Assembly: GCA_019594195.1 (NCBI GenBank)
Contig: JAFDTP010000067.1
Location: 1 to 9,389 of the forward strand
DNA from: Thermoplasmata archaeon
Lineage (GTDB): Archaea; Thermoplasmatota; Thermoplasmata; Halarchaeoplasmatales; Halarchaeoplasmataceae
DNA length: 9,389 bases
Direction: 5' to 3'
Part shown: piece after piece, positions 1-6,216 of the stretch
Layout of the letters: each line of letters starts with the position of its first letter
Position numbering within the stretch: the first letter of the stretch is position 1
Translations under genes and position numbers: made by a program
The notes under the pieces: model-generated
Database searches by the model: none
Told to the model about the DNA's origin: nothing
The model's input: the letters and a program-made list of their open reading frames with translations, nothing else

Positions 1-20
1 AGGGAACTCGTAACTTCTTT

Positions 21-40
21 TAGGAAAGGTCACTTTCCTA
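21..40. repeat. Hairpin 1 of the AGGAA family
   Basis: Perfect inverted repeat with 8-bp arms TAGGAAAG (21-28) and CTTTCCTA (33-40) around a GTCA tetraloop. It is the first in-window member of the four-hairpin series. Confidence 0.85.
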
Positions 41-45
41 AGACC

Positions 46-70
46 GTAGGAATTTAGCACAAATTCCTAC
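46..70. repeat. Hairpin 2 of the AGGAA family
   Basis: Perfect inverted repeat with 10-bp arms GTAGGAATTT (46-55) and AAATTCCTAC (61-70) and loop AGCAC. It is separated from hairpin 1 by five bases. Its stem differs from hairpin 1 at several positions, but every change is matched in the opposite arm. Confidence 0.88.
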
Positions 71-73
71 TAA

Positions 74-94
74 ATAGGAATCTGAGATTCCTAT
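74..94. repeat. Hairpin 3 of the AGGAA family
   Basis: Inverted repeat with arms ATAGGAATCT (74-83) and AGATTCCTAT (85-94). As RNA the innermost pairs would open, leaving about 8 bp around a CTGAG loop. It lies three bases after hairpin 2. Confidence 0.87.
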
Positions 95-98
95 GCCA

Positions 99-120
99 TG
101 AGGAATCTTTTGATTCCTCA
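99..120. repeat. Hairpin 4 of the AGGAA family
   Basis: Perfect inverted repeat with 9-bp arms TGAGGAATC (99-107) and GATTCCTCA (112-120) around a TTTT loop. It lies four bases after hairpin 3. The outer pair positions change from T-A to G-C relative to hairpins 1-3, again on both arms together. Confidence 0.88.
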
Positions 121-166
121 GTGTTTTGAACTAAGTTACGAACTTCACATCGCGAGGAATACCTTC

Positions 167-195
167 CGAGGGAGATGAGGACGTTAGTCCTCTAG
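167..195. repeat. 29-bp direct repeat, copy 1
   Basis: This block is identical to bases 214-242, 47 bp downstream. It contains the hairpin GAGGACGTTAGTCCTC (177-192; 6-bp stem, GTTA loop), preceded by a purine run (GAGGGAGAT) and followed by TAG. The flanks diverge at once outside the 29 bp. Two copies are too few to call a CRISPR, and the 18-base gap between them is too short for a spacer. Confidence 0.9.
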
Positions 196-213
196 GATCC
201 CAAGAACTTGCTT

Positions 214-242
214 CGAGGGAGATGAGGACGTTAGTCCTCTAG
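214..242. repeat. 29-bp direct repeat, copy 2
   Basis: Identical to bases 167-195, with the same internal hairpin at 224-239. A small CTAG-AA-CTAG inverted repeat (239-248) overlaps its end, comparable to the CAAG-AA-CTTG at 201-210 between the two copies. Confidence 0.9.
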
Positions 243-250
243 AACTAGTA

Positions 251-274
251 AAAGACACAAAAAGTCGTGTCTTT
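251..274 (-). terminator. Hairpin at the array edge, possible eL37 terminator
   Basis: Perfect 8-bp arms AAAGACAC (251-258) and GTGTCTTT (267-274) around an 8-base loop. Read on the minus strand the stem ends in a run of four T, so it resembles an intrinsic terminator about 85 bases past the eL37 stop. It is also simply the last hairpin of the left-edge array, and the T-rich DNA at 275-359 could terminate eL37 earlier. The assignment is therefore tentative. Confidence 0.4.
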
Positions 275-359
275 CACTATAAAGAATTATAAATCAAATA
301 ACAAGCAGTAATTGAAATTCCAACTAAAGAGAATAATTAAAACAACTTTTTATTACTGT
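275..359. other. AT-rich intergenic spacer
   Basis: Much more AT-rich than the hairpin array on its left. On the minus strand it contains several T-tracts just after the eL37 stop (for example the A-runs around 338-344), which is what an archaeal T-tract terminator looks like. No gene or repeat is seen here. Confidence 0.5.
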
Positions 360-527
360 TCAATGATCTTTAGCCCAGTTGTAATCTCTTCTTTTAGCGG
401 ACTTTCCGAAGCCACAGGATGCACAGAACCCTTTATTTATGTTGTAAGATTTACTGCCGCATCTCCTGCACTTGATATGTTTTTTACCAGATGATTTTTT
501 TCCTTGAGATGGAGTACCTTTAGCCAT
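360..527 (-). CDS. rpl37e: Ribosomal protein eL37 (L37e)
   Basis: A 55-residue basic protein of the large ribosomal subunit, which binds rRNA through a zinc ribbon. The N-terminus [11 protein letters not shown] is typical of the family. Four cysteines in two CxxC pairs (C20/C23 in KCRRCG and C35/C38 in CASCGFG) form the zinc site, and a basic tail ([11 protein letters not shown]) follows. The length matches archaeal eL37, so it looks complete. It starts 11 bases after the lsm stop on the same strand, the usual archaeal lsm-eL37 pairing, so the two are probably cotranscribed. A short AGGT that overlaps the lsm stop codon, nine bases before the ATG, could act as ribosome binding site. The plus-strand reading frame over this gene is a shadow. 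Confidence 0.95.
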   Translation of the reverse strand: MAKGTPSQGKKSSGKKHIKCRRCGSKSYNINKGFCASCGFGKSAKRRDYNWAKDH

Positions 528-538
528 GTTTATCAAAC

Positions 539-760
539 CTATGGTGATACATAGACAACGTTGTCTCCTCTCACGAGAGCCTCGTCCATCTCCCTGGTCT
601 TCTCTCCGTTGATGAACTCCTTGACATCTTCCATGACCAAGTTGAGATGTGGATCATAGCCGTCTAGTTTGCCTCTGTATTCCTTCCCATACTTGAGTTC
701 AACTATTACGTTGTTTCCAAGGTTGTTGTTCAGGATCGTGAGGGGTCTATTATCTGTCAT
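539..760 (-). CDS. lsm: Sm-like archaeal RNA-binding protein (LSm/SmAP)
   Basis: A small Sm-fold protein, expected to form a ring (usually a heptamer) that binds U-rich RNA. The Sm1 motif runs from NNNLGNNV through [15 protein letters not shown], and the Sm2 motif is the [12 protein letters not shown] end, which is the C-terminus, as in archaeal SmAPs. An in-frame ATG lies upstream at 781, but I prefer the ATG at 760 (73 residues, [10 protein letters not shown]...). The TATA-like TTTAAGTA at 784-790 is directly against the upstream ATG and about 27 bases before the inner one, so transcription would start at or near 760 and the upstream ATG would not be in the message. 73 residues also fits the family's usual length better than 80. 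The gene is followed by eL37 and diverges from tmk. Confidence 0.93.
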   Translation of the reverse strand: MTDNRPLTILNNNLGNNVIVELKYGKEYRGKLDGYDPHLNLVMEDVKEFINGEKTREMDEALVRGDNVVYVSP

Positions 761-782
761 CACACCGCTTAGTGACTGCATG

Positions 783-791
783 TACTTAAAT
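783..791 (-). promoter_or_regulatory. TATA box of lsm-eL37
   Basis: Minus-strand ATTTAAGTA resembles the archaeal TATA consensus. Its centre is about 27 bases upstream of the ATG at 760, which predicts a leaderless or nearly leaderless transcript beginning at that codon. Confidence 0.6.
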
Positions 792-819
792 CTAATGCTT
801 TTTGAACTGTCCTCTCAAA

Positions 820-834
820 CCGAAAAACTATTTT
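820..834 (+). promoter_or_regulatory. BRE/TATA-like promoter of tmk
   Basis: CGAAAA (BRE-like) followed by ACTATTTT, centred about 26-27 bases upstream of the ATG at 857. As with lsm, this spacing predicts a leaderless mRNA. The TATA match is modest. Confidence 0.45.
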
Positions 835-856
835 GTAGGTCTTCAATTTTTGTTTG

Positions 857-1438
857 ATGTCAAAATTTATAGTATTAGAAGGTATAGACGGGTCAGGAAA
901 ATCTAGTGTTATAGAATCTATAAAGAAAGATCATCCTGGCTATCATTATACCCGGGAACCTACAGATTCAGAACCGGGTAGATTGGCAAAAAAAGCAGCG
1001 AACAGGGATAATAGTCCCTACAAAGACCTATTCTTGTATCTGGCTGATAGAGTGGAACATACAGAGGAGATCGAAGAGGAACTGAAGAGTGAAAATATAG
1101 TAATATGTGACAGATATTGGGGATCAACCTCGGCATATCAGGCGGCTAGTGACGAGATATCTCTGGATTATACTGAATCTGTTCAGATGCCGTTCATCCT
1201 GAAGCCGGACCTTACTATCTTATTCGATATAAGTCCCGAGATATCGTTGAAAAGGATCAAAGATAGGGAGAGGATGAGTAAATACGAGAGGATAGATTTT
1301 CTTAAAAAGGTCAGAGAGAATTACCTTCATCTAGCAAAAAAGCATGGATGGGAGATAATCGATGCTGAACGCAGTCCTGCAGATGTTCTTTCCGATGTCG
1401 ATAGACTGTTAAAGCAGAAGATCGATCCTGAAAGATGA
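857..1438 (+). CDS. tmk: Thymidylate kinase (dTMP kinase)
   Basis: Phosphorylates dTMP to dTDP with ATP in the cytosol, the step before dTTP in both the de novo and salvage routes. 193 residues, within the family's normal length. Visible motifs: P-loop GIDGSGKS (residues 9-16), the TREPTD segment (32-37) that helps hold the substrate, the DRY motif (85-87, ICDRYWGSTSAYQ), the PDLTILFDISPE strand, and a short arginine-rich LID (RIKDRER, about 133-139). A TTG directly precedes the ATG, but the ATG at 857 fits the leaderless promoter spacing and gives the normal MSKFIVLEG start. The gene diverges from lsm and converges with the thermosome gene. The charge balance is fairly even, unlike the secreted protein at the right end. 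Confidence 0.95.
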   Translation: MSKFIVLEGIDGSGKSSVIESIKKDHPGYHYTREPTDSEPGRLAKKAANRDNSPYKDLFLYLADRVEHTEEIEEELKSENIVICDRYWGSTSAYQAASDEISLDYTESVQMPFILKPDLTILFDISPEISLKRIKDRERMSKYERIDFLKKVRENYLHLAKKHGWEIIDAERSPADVLSDVDRLLKQKIDPER

Positions 1439-1441
1439 TTA

Positions 1442-1451
1442 CCTTTTTATC
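1442..1451 (+). terminator. T-tract after tmk
   Basis: CCTTTTTATC begins four bases after the tmk stop. A T5 run in AT-rich DNA is a plausible archaeal terminator. The 70-base gap to the convergent thermosome gene has only short T-runs on the other strand and no strong hairpin. Confidence 0.4.
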
Positions 1452-1508
1452 AAAATTTGAAAGATGAGAAAAGGGTTTTGAAAGATTTTTCAGTGGTATT
1501 CACCGTTT

Positions 1509-3173
1509 TTACATCATTCCGGGCATTCCGCCGCCCATCCCGCCGGGCATTCCGCCGCCGGGTCCGCCGGCTGGTGGTTCGCCGCCTTCATCTCCTCCAC
1601 CTTTGGAGGCGATGACGTCGTCTATCCTCAAGATCATGTTAGCGACTTCTGTAGCGGCTTCTATGGCCTGAGATTTGACTCTCAAAGGCTCTACAACTTT
1701 GGCCTCGGTCATGTCTGAAACATCACCGCTGACGATCTCTATACCGTGTTTCTTGAGTCCTTCTTCTTCGTGAGCGTTGTTCAACTCCATGAGTACGTCT
1801 ATACCGTCTAGACCAGCGTTCTCAGCAAGTGTTCTTGGCATCACATCAAGAGCGTTAGCAAACGCCTCTATCGCTAGCTGCTCTCTTCCTTTGACTTTTC
1901 CTGCGTAGCTTTTCAGTTTGTTCCTGAGTTCTATCTCCACGGCTCCTCCACCGGGTAGGATAGCTCTATCTTCTATCGCGACTCCTACAACTTTGAGGGC
2001 GTCGTGTACCGCTCTATCTAGTTCATCGACTACATGATCGGTTCCGCCTCTGAGGATGAGTGATACGGCTTTTCCTTTATCTCCGTCTTCTATGAATGTC
2101 ATCTGGCTGTCTCCTATCATCCTTTCAGCGACGGCTTTAGCTTCACCAAGGTCCTCTTCACTAAGATCGCCCAAGTTGGTAACTATGTTTCCACCTGTTG
2201 CTCTTGAAAGTTTCTCCATATCGGATTTCTTGACTCTTCTTATGGCGAATATCCCTTCTTTAGCTAAATAGTGCTGAGCAAGGTCGTCTATTCCTTTCTG
2301 GCATAGCAGTACGTTAGCACCAGAAGCTTTCACTTTATCGACCATCTCTTTTATACTTTCTTCTTCTTTGTTAACGAACTGTTCGAGCTGATCTGGGTCT
2401 GTGATCTCTATCTCTGCGTCTACTTCAGTTTCTTTTATCTCTAGTGCGGAGTTCAGAAGTGCGATCTTTGCGCCTTCTATCTCAGAAGGCATGTTGGCAT
2501 GAGGTCTTTCTTTATCTAACAGGATACCGTCTATCAATTCTGTCTTGTCCACGCTAGCGCCTGCTTTTTTCTCGACTTTTACGTTATCTATGTCTACTAT
2601 ATATTCTCCGTCTTCCTCTTCAGCGACTTTTCTAACGGCTTCTACAGTGAGATCAGCGAGTCTTTCTCTATCACCTTCTATCGCCTTTCCGGTCATAGCG
2701 GTCATCGCTATCTCTTTTAGTTTTTCTTCATCGTCTATGTCGATCTCTATCTTGTTTTCGTCGAGTATCTCTCTGGACTTTTGAGATGCTTTTCTGAAAC
2801 CTTTAGCGATAACACTTGGATGTATATTTTGTTCTATCAGGTTTTCAGCTAGTTTTAGGAATTCTCCTGCTAGTACAACTACCGTAGTTGTTCCGTCACC
2901 GCATTCATCGTCCTGACTTTCTGCCATCTCCACTGCCATCTTGGCTGCGGGATGTTCGATATCTATTTCGTCAAGGATAGTAGCACCATCATTGGTTATC
3001 ACTACGTCACCAAGATTGTCGACCAACATCTTGTCCATACCTTTTGGACCCAAAGTGCTTCTGACCGCGTCGGCTATCGCCTTAGCGGCTGCGATATTGT
3101 TCTTCTGAGCGTCTTTGCCTCTCTCTCTTTCCGTGTCTTCTTTTAAAAGTACAATTGGTTGATTTCCCATCAT
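1509..3173 (-). CDS. thsA: Thermosome subunit (group II chaperonin, TCP-1/CCT family)
   Basis: Subunit of the double-ring, ATP-driven archaeal chaperonin that folds cytosolic proteins inside a chamber closed by a built-in lid. 554 residues, a normal full length. The three TCP-1 signatures are present: [18 protein letters not shown] (about 38-55), [18 protein letters not shown] (59-76) and [18 protein letters not shown] (87-104), holding the nucleotide-binding aspartates. The middle part forms intermediate and apical domains. The sequence returns to the equatorial domain near GGGAVE and ends in a Gly/Met/Pro-rich flexible tail ([15 protein letters not shown]), as in other thermosomes. The cysteine before GDGTT, where Val is common, is unusual. 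Two adjacent ATGs (3173 and 3170) are both possible: a GGTG at 3181-3184 lies 7 or 10 bases upstream. A strong TATA box precedes it. Archaea often have several thermosome paralogues, so the letter in the symbol is uncertain. Confidence 0.96.
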   Translation of the reverse strand: MMGNQPIVLLKEDTERERGKDAQKNNIAAAKAIADAVRSTLGPKGMDKMLVDNLGDVVITNDGATILDEIDIEHPAAKMAVEMAESQDDECGDGTTTVVVLAGEFLKLAENLIEQNIHPSVIAKGFRKASQKSREILDENKIEIDIDDEEKLKEIAMTAMTGKAIEGDRERLADLTVEAVRKVAEEEDGEYIVDIDNVKVEKKAGASVDKTELIDGILLDKERPHANMPSEIEGAKIALLNSALEIKETEVDAEIEITDPDQLEQFVNKEEESIKEMVDKVKASGANVLLCQKGIDDLAQHYLAKEGIFAIRRVKKSDMEKLSRATGGNIVTNLGDLSEEDLGEAKAVAERMIGDSQMTFIEDGDKGKAVSLILRGGTDHVVDELDRAVHDALKVVGVAIEDRAILPGGGAVEIELRNKLKSYAGKVKGREQLAIEAFANALDVMPRTLAENAGLDGIDVLMELNNAHEEEGLKKHGIEIVSGDVSDMTEAKVVEPLRVKSQAIEAATEVANMILRIDDVIASKGGGDEGGEPPAGGPGGGMPGGMGGGMPGMM

Positions 3174-3218
3174 ATGTATTCACCTTATAATTAGGTATTC
3201 GAACGATTATTGATGTTC

Positions 3219-3233
3219 TATATAAAGATTTTC
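3219..3233 (-). promoter_or_regulatory. BRE/TATA promoter of the thermosome gene
   Basis: On the minus strand GAAAAT is followed by CTTTATATAG, a strong archaeal BRE plus TATA box. The expected start of transcription, about 25 bases downstream (near 3198), leaves a leader of about 25 bases that carries the GGTG ribosome binding site. A TTCGAA palindrome (3198-3203) falls just at the predicted start, a possible operator position for heat-shock control. That last point is inference. Confidence 0.65.
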
Positions 3234-3286
3234 ATCCATCGGCCTCGTATCTTCTTCCTATCTAGCTCGATAATTCTACTAATCAC

Positions 3287-3299
3287 GAAAATCTTTTTA
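3287..3299 (+). promoter_or_regulatory. BRE/TATA promoter of gcvPA-gcvPB
   Basis: GAAAATCTTTTTA repeats the same GAAAATCTTT core seen in the divergent thermosome promoter. Its TATA part, centred near 3296, would place the transcript start around 3321, just ahead of the ribosome binding site. Confidence 0.5.
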
Positions 3300-3330
3300 C
3301 CATCTTATCTTTACCTAAAGCGGTGTGCAG

Positions 3331-4665
3331 ATGTCAGCGGAAAACGAGATGCTAGATTTCTTGGGGCTGGAAGATAAAGAAGAGCTTTTCGAGGATATCC
3401 CTGAGATGATAAGAACTGATCTAGATATACCGGAGGGACTTTCTGAGAGAGAGGTCATGTCAGAGGTGAAGGGTAAGTTGGATAAAAATAAGGATTTAGA
3501 CGAACTAGTATCTTTCCTCGGTGCGGGCATATACGATCATTACGTTCCCGCAGCGGTAGGTGAGATAATAGGCCAATCTGAGTTTTACACTTCTTACACG
3601 CCGTATCAAGCCGAGATTAGCCAGGGGCTTCTCCAGGCGCTTTTCGAATATCAGAGCCTGATAGCCGAATTGACAGGTTTGGGTGCGGTGAATACCAGCA
3701 TGTATGATCATCCCACGGCTTTGGCAGAAGCCGTCCTGATGTCTAGCAGGATACAGCGTAAAGGGGGTAAGTTCCTGATACCAGAAAATATACATTGGGA
3801 TAAGGATCCTGTGTTGGATAATTATCTTAGAGGTTCAGATATAGATATAGAAAAAGTCTCTTTTGACGATGACGGTAAGATCGATAGAGACGAATTGAGG
3901 TCCAAATTAGATGAAGATGTTCTAGGTTTTTATGTGGAAACTCCGAACATCTTCGGCGTTCTAGAAAGAGATCTAGATACATTTAAAAAGTTGAAGGAAG
4001 AAAACGACTGTATTCTAGTAGTCGGGAGCGAACCGATGCTTCTGTCGCTTATGAGGAGTCCTGCGGATTGGGGTGCAGATATAGCAATAGGTGAAAGCCA
4101 GCCTTTGGGTATCCCGCCCTCGTTTGGAGGTCCAACGGTGGGTATATTCGCTTCACATGAGGACTACATAAGGAAGATGCCTGGAAGGATCATAGGTGAA
4201 ACCGAGGATTCTGAAGGTAAGAGGGCTTACTGCATGACGCTTCAGACCAGAGAACAACACATCAGGAGGGAAAGAGCCACATCGAACATATGTACCAATC
4301 AATCTCTGATGGCATTGGCTTCTGCGGCCTATACCTATGTCAGAGGTGGTACTGGGATCGAGGAGATCGCAAAGGAAAATTACGAGAAAGCTCATGATTT
4401 AGCTGACCGTATAGATGATATAGAAGGTTTTGAGGCACCATATTTCGATAGCGAATTTTACAATGAATTCACTGTAAAAGTACCTGAAGATTCTGAAAAG
4501 GTTTTCGAAAAGTGTTCGAAAAGGGACGTGCTACCCGGTGTCGCTTTGGATAAAAAAGAGAAGTTCAGATCTCTACCCGATCTGATATTGGTCGCTGTGA
4601 CTGAGATGAACACAGAAGAGGAGATGGATGTTTTGGTAGAAACTCTCAAGGAGGTGGTCGCATGA
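3331..4665 (+). CDS. gcvPA: Glycine dehydrogenase (decarboxylating) subunit 1
   Basis: N-terminal half of the glycine-cleavage P-protein, which with GcvPB decarboxylates glycine and passes the aminomethyl group to the lipoyl arm of the H-protein. 444 residues, usual for this subunit. Recognisable blocks: FLGAGIYDHYVP (62-73), FYTSYTPYQAEISQG (85-99), the LTGLGAVNTSMYDHPTALAEA stretch, and near the C-terminal part the EQHIRRERATSNICTNQSL segment conserved in P-proteins. The catalytic PLP-lysine sits in the partner subunit. A GTG at 3325 extends the frame by two codons, but the ATG at 3331 is preferred because GGTG (3322-3325) then serves as Shine-Dalgarno with five bases' spacing. Its stop overlaps the gcvPB start, indicating translational coupling and a stable complex. 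Confidence 0.95.
   Translation: MSAENEMLDFLGLEDKEELFEDIPEMIRTDLDIPEGLSEREVMSEVKGKLDKNKDLDELVSFLGAGIYDHYVPAAVGEIIGQSEFYTSYTPYQAEISQGLLQALFEYQSLIAELTGLGAVNTSMYDHPTALAEAVLMSSRIQRKGGKFLIPENIHWDKDPVLDNYLRGSDIDIEKVSFDDDGKIDRDELRSKLDEDVLGFYVETPNIFGVLERDLDTFKKLKEENDCILVVGSEPMLLSLMRSPADWGADIAIGESQPLGIPPSFGGPTVGIFASHEDYIRKMPGRIIGETEDSEGKRAYCMTLQTREQHIRRERATSNICTNQSLMALASAAYTYVRGGTGIEEIAKENYEKAHDLADRIDDIEGFEAPYFDSEFYNEFTVKVPEDSEKVFEKCSKRDVLPGVALDKKEKFRSLPDLILVAVTEMNTEEEMDVLVETLKEVVA
4648..4657 (+). promoter_or_regulatory. Strong ribosome binding site of gcvPB
   Basis: AAGGAGGTGG inside the end of gcvPA is an almost perfect Shine-Dalgarno sequence, five bases before the ATG at 4662. It is stronger than the site ahead of gcvPA and confirms the overlapping start. 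Confidence 0.8.
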
Positions 4666-6089
4666 GTTCCGAGTACAGGCAGGCGCGATATGATGAAGAG
4701 CTTTTGATAGAAAGGGGTGAAGATAAGCAGATAGAAAACAATCCTCTTCCATCCGACATAAAGAGAGAAGAAGCTGCGGGCATCCCTGATATCCCTAAAC
4801 ATGAAGTCGTCCGGTATTTCAATCGCCTATCGCAGATGAACTATGGTATAGATACGGGATTATATCCCTTAGGTTCCTGCACCATGAAGTACAACCCAAA
4901 GTTCACCGAACAGATCGCTTCTAATACTAAGGCTAGCCGTATACATCCCTATCAACCGGAAGATACAGTTCAGGGCACCCTTGAGATAATGTATGAACTT
5001 CAAGAACTGTTGGCCGAGTTGGGGGGTATGCATTCTGTAACTTTACAGCCTGCGGCAGGGGCTCATGGGGAGATCACCGGCCTCATGATAGCACATCAAT
5101 ATCATAAAGATAATGATGAAGAAAGGAAAGAGGTCATAATTCCTGATACTGCCCATGGTACTAACCCTGCCAGCGTATCTATGTTGGGTTATGACCTTGT
5201 CGAGATACCTTCAAAGGAAGGCTGCATGGACTTAGAAGCTTTAAAAGAAGCCGCTGGAGAGAAGACCGCTGCATTCATGATAACCAATCCCAACACTTTG
5301 GGATTGTTCGAAAAGGACGCATGTGAGATCGCAGAGATAATACACGATGCAGGAGGTCTTCTTTACTATGACGGTGCGAACTTGAATGCCATAATGGGTA
5401 AGACTGATCCGGGGGCTATGAACTTCGATATAATGCACTTCAACCTACATAAGACGTTCAGCACACCTCACGGTGGAGGAGGTCCCGGTTCCGGTCCGGT
5501 AGGCGTCAATGAAGAATTGGCTTCTTATCTTCCCGTTCCGATAGTCGAGAAAGAAGGGGATACTTATCAGTTGGACTACGATCTAGAAAAAAGCATAGGA
5601 AGAGTCAAAGGCATATATGGTAACTGGCTCGTCCTCTTGAAGGCTTATACTTACATAAAATACGAGGGAAAAGATGGTCTAGAGGAAGTCACCGAAAGAG
5701 CGGTGCTGAACAGCAACTATCTCCGAAAGAAGCTTCAACCTCATCTTGATCTACCCTACCGTGAACTCAGGAAACACGAATTCGTTATGTCCGGTAAGAG
5801 GATGAAGGATAAAGGGTTGAAGACCACGGATCTAGCTAAACGCCTTTTAGATTACGGCTTCCACGCACCTACTATATATTTTCCACAGTTGGTAGACGAG
5901 GCCCTGATGATAGAACCCACCGAAACGGAAACGAAGGAGACTCTAGATGGCTTTGCTGAAGCGATTGAGTCGATCATGGATGAAGATGAAGAGGTCATAG
6001 GTGAAGCCCCTCAAAACACCGCGGTCAGACGGGTCGACGAAACGAAGGCGATAAGGGATTCGGTACTGAGTTATAAGATGCGTGACTGA
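4662..6089 (+). CDS. gcvPB: Glycine dehydrogenase (decarboxylating) subunit 2
   Basis: C-terminal, PLP-carrying half of the glycine-cleavage P-protein. 475 residues, close to the usual length. Key blocks: YPLGSCTMKYNPK (G71-K80 region), QPAAGAHGE, the cofactor-binding AHGTNPASV (164-172), YYDGANLNA, and NLHKTFSTPHGGGGPG, in which K264 is the expected Schiff-base lysine, followed by the glycine-rich loop. The C-terminal VRRVDETKAIRD segment is also typical. The ATG overlaps the gcvPA stop by four bases (ATGA). No gcvH, gcvT or lipoamide dehydrogenase gene is in the window, so the rest of the system must be encoded elsewhere. A T-tract follows the gene. Confidence 0.96.
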   Translation: MSSEYRQARYDEELLIERGEDKQIENNPLPSDIKREEAAGIPDIPKHEVVRYFNRLSQMNYGIDTGLYPLGSCTMKYNPKFTEQIASNTKASRIHPYQPEDTVQGTLEIMYELQELLAELGGMHSVTLQPAAGAHGEITGLMIAHQYHKDNDEERKEVIIPDTAHGTNPASVSMLGYDLVEIPSKEGCMDLEALKEAAGEKTAAFMITNPNTLGLFEKDACEIAEIIHDAGGLLYYDGANLNAIMGKTDPGAMNFDIMHFNLHKTFSTPHGGGGPGSGPVGVNEELASYLPVPIVEKEGDTYQLDYDLEKSIGRVKGIYGNWLVLLKAYTYIKYEGKDGLEEVTERAVLNSNYLRKKLQPHLDLPYRELRKHEFVMSGKRMKDKGLKTTDLAKRLLDYGFHAPTIYFPQLVDEALMIEPTETETKETLDGFAEAIESIMDEDEEVIGEAPQNTAVRRVDETKAIRDSVLSYKMRD

Positions 6090-6120
6090 CGAGGACATCG
6101 TACCTTCAAAACCTTTTCAT

Positions 6121-6137
6121 CTTAAAAATCATTTTTT
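6121..6137 (+). terminator. T-tract terminator after gcvPB
   Basis: An A5 run, three bases, then a T6 run (6132-6137), about 32-48 bases after the gcvPB stop. The A/T runs could pair weakly, but the T-tract itself is the likely signal. Confidence 0.45.
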
Positions 6138-6160
6138 ATAGTGGAAAAACACTAATAAAA

Positions 6161-6171
6161 CCTTATTTATG
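6161..6171 (+). promoter_or_regulatory. TATA box of the carboxypeptidase gene
   Basis: CCTTATTTATG follows an A-rich stretch. Transcription would start near 6191 and leave a leader of about 26 bases, which contains GGGGT (6206-6210) six bases before the ATG as a partial ribosome binding site. Confidence 0.5.
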
Positions 6172-6216
6172 AGGATTGGAGAGTTGCAAATGACTTAACT
6201 TTCCCGGGGTTAAAAA

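Larger units (their letters stand above)
1..274. repeat. Dense array of short perfect hairpins, no gene
   Basis: This stretch has stops in all three forward frames and in the reverse frames checked, so it is not coding. It consists of back-to-back inverted repeats. Strong ones are at 21-40, 46-70, 74-94, 99-120, 177-192, 224-239 and 251-274. Weaker ones are at 133-145 (AAGTT/AACTT), 156-167 (GGAA/TTCC) and 201-210 (CAAG/CTTG). The first four share an AGGAA/TTCCT core and have centres at about 30.5, 58, 84 and 109.5. In addition, 8-16 is perfectly complementary to 133-141 and could close a multibranched fold around those four hairpins. The array may continue left of the window. It could be a structured non-coding RNA, a palindromic repeat cluster or a protein-binding array; nothing in the sequence decides which. 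No tRNA, CRISPR or C/D-box pattern was recognised. Confidence 0.75.

Noticed and set aside
167..242. CRISPR array
   Set aside because: Only two copies 18 bases apart, no cas genes, and the other hairpins nearby differ in sequence.
1..274. tRNA, 5S rRNA or C/D-box RNA
   Set aside because: No T-loop GTTC-type motif, no cloverleaf with acceptor ending, and no paired RTGATGA and CTGA boxes were found.
312..494. Plus-strand reading frame of 60 codons
   Set aside because: It begins with TTG, resembles no known protein and lies antisense to the clear eL37 gene.
854..856. TTG as the tmk start
   Set aside because: The adjacent ATG at 857 fits both the promoter spacing and the usual N-terminus.
1496..3184. 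GTATTCACC at 1496-1504 and 3176-3184 flanking the thermosome gene
   Set aside because: A nine-base match whose right copy is explained by the ribosome binding site; no inverted ends or transposase suggest a mobile unit.
6190..6198. Two-codon upstream frame (ATG ACT TAA) before the carboxypeptidase gene
   Set aside because: It lies at the predicted transcription start and has no ribosome binding site; most likely chance.
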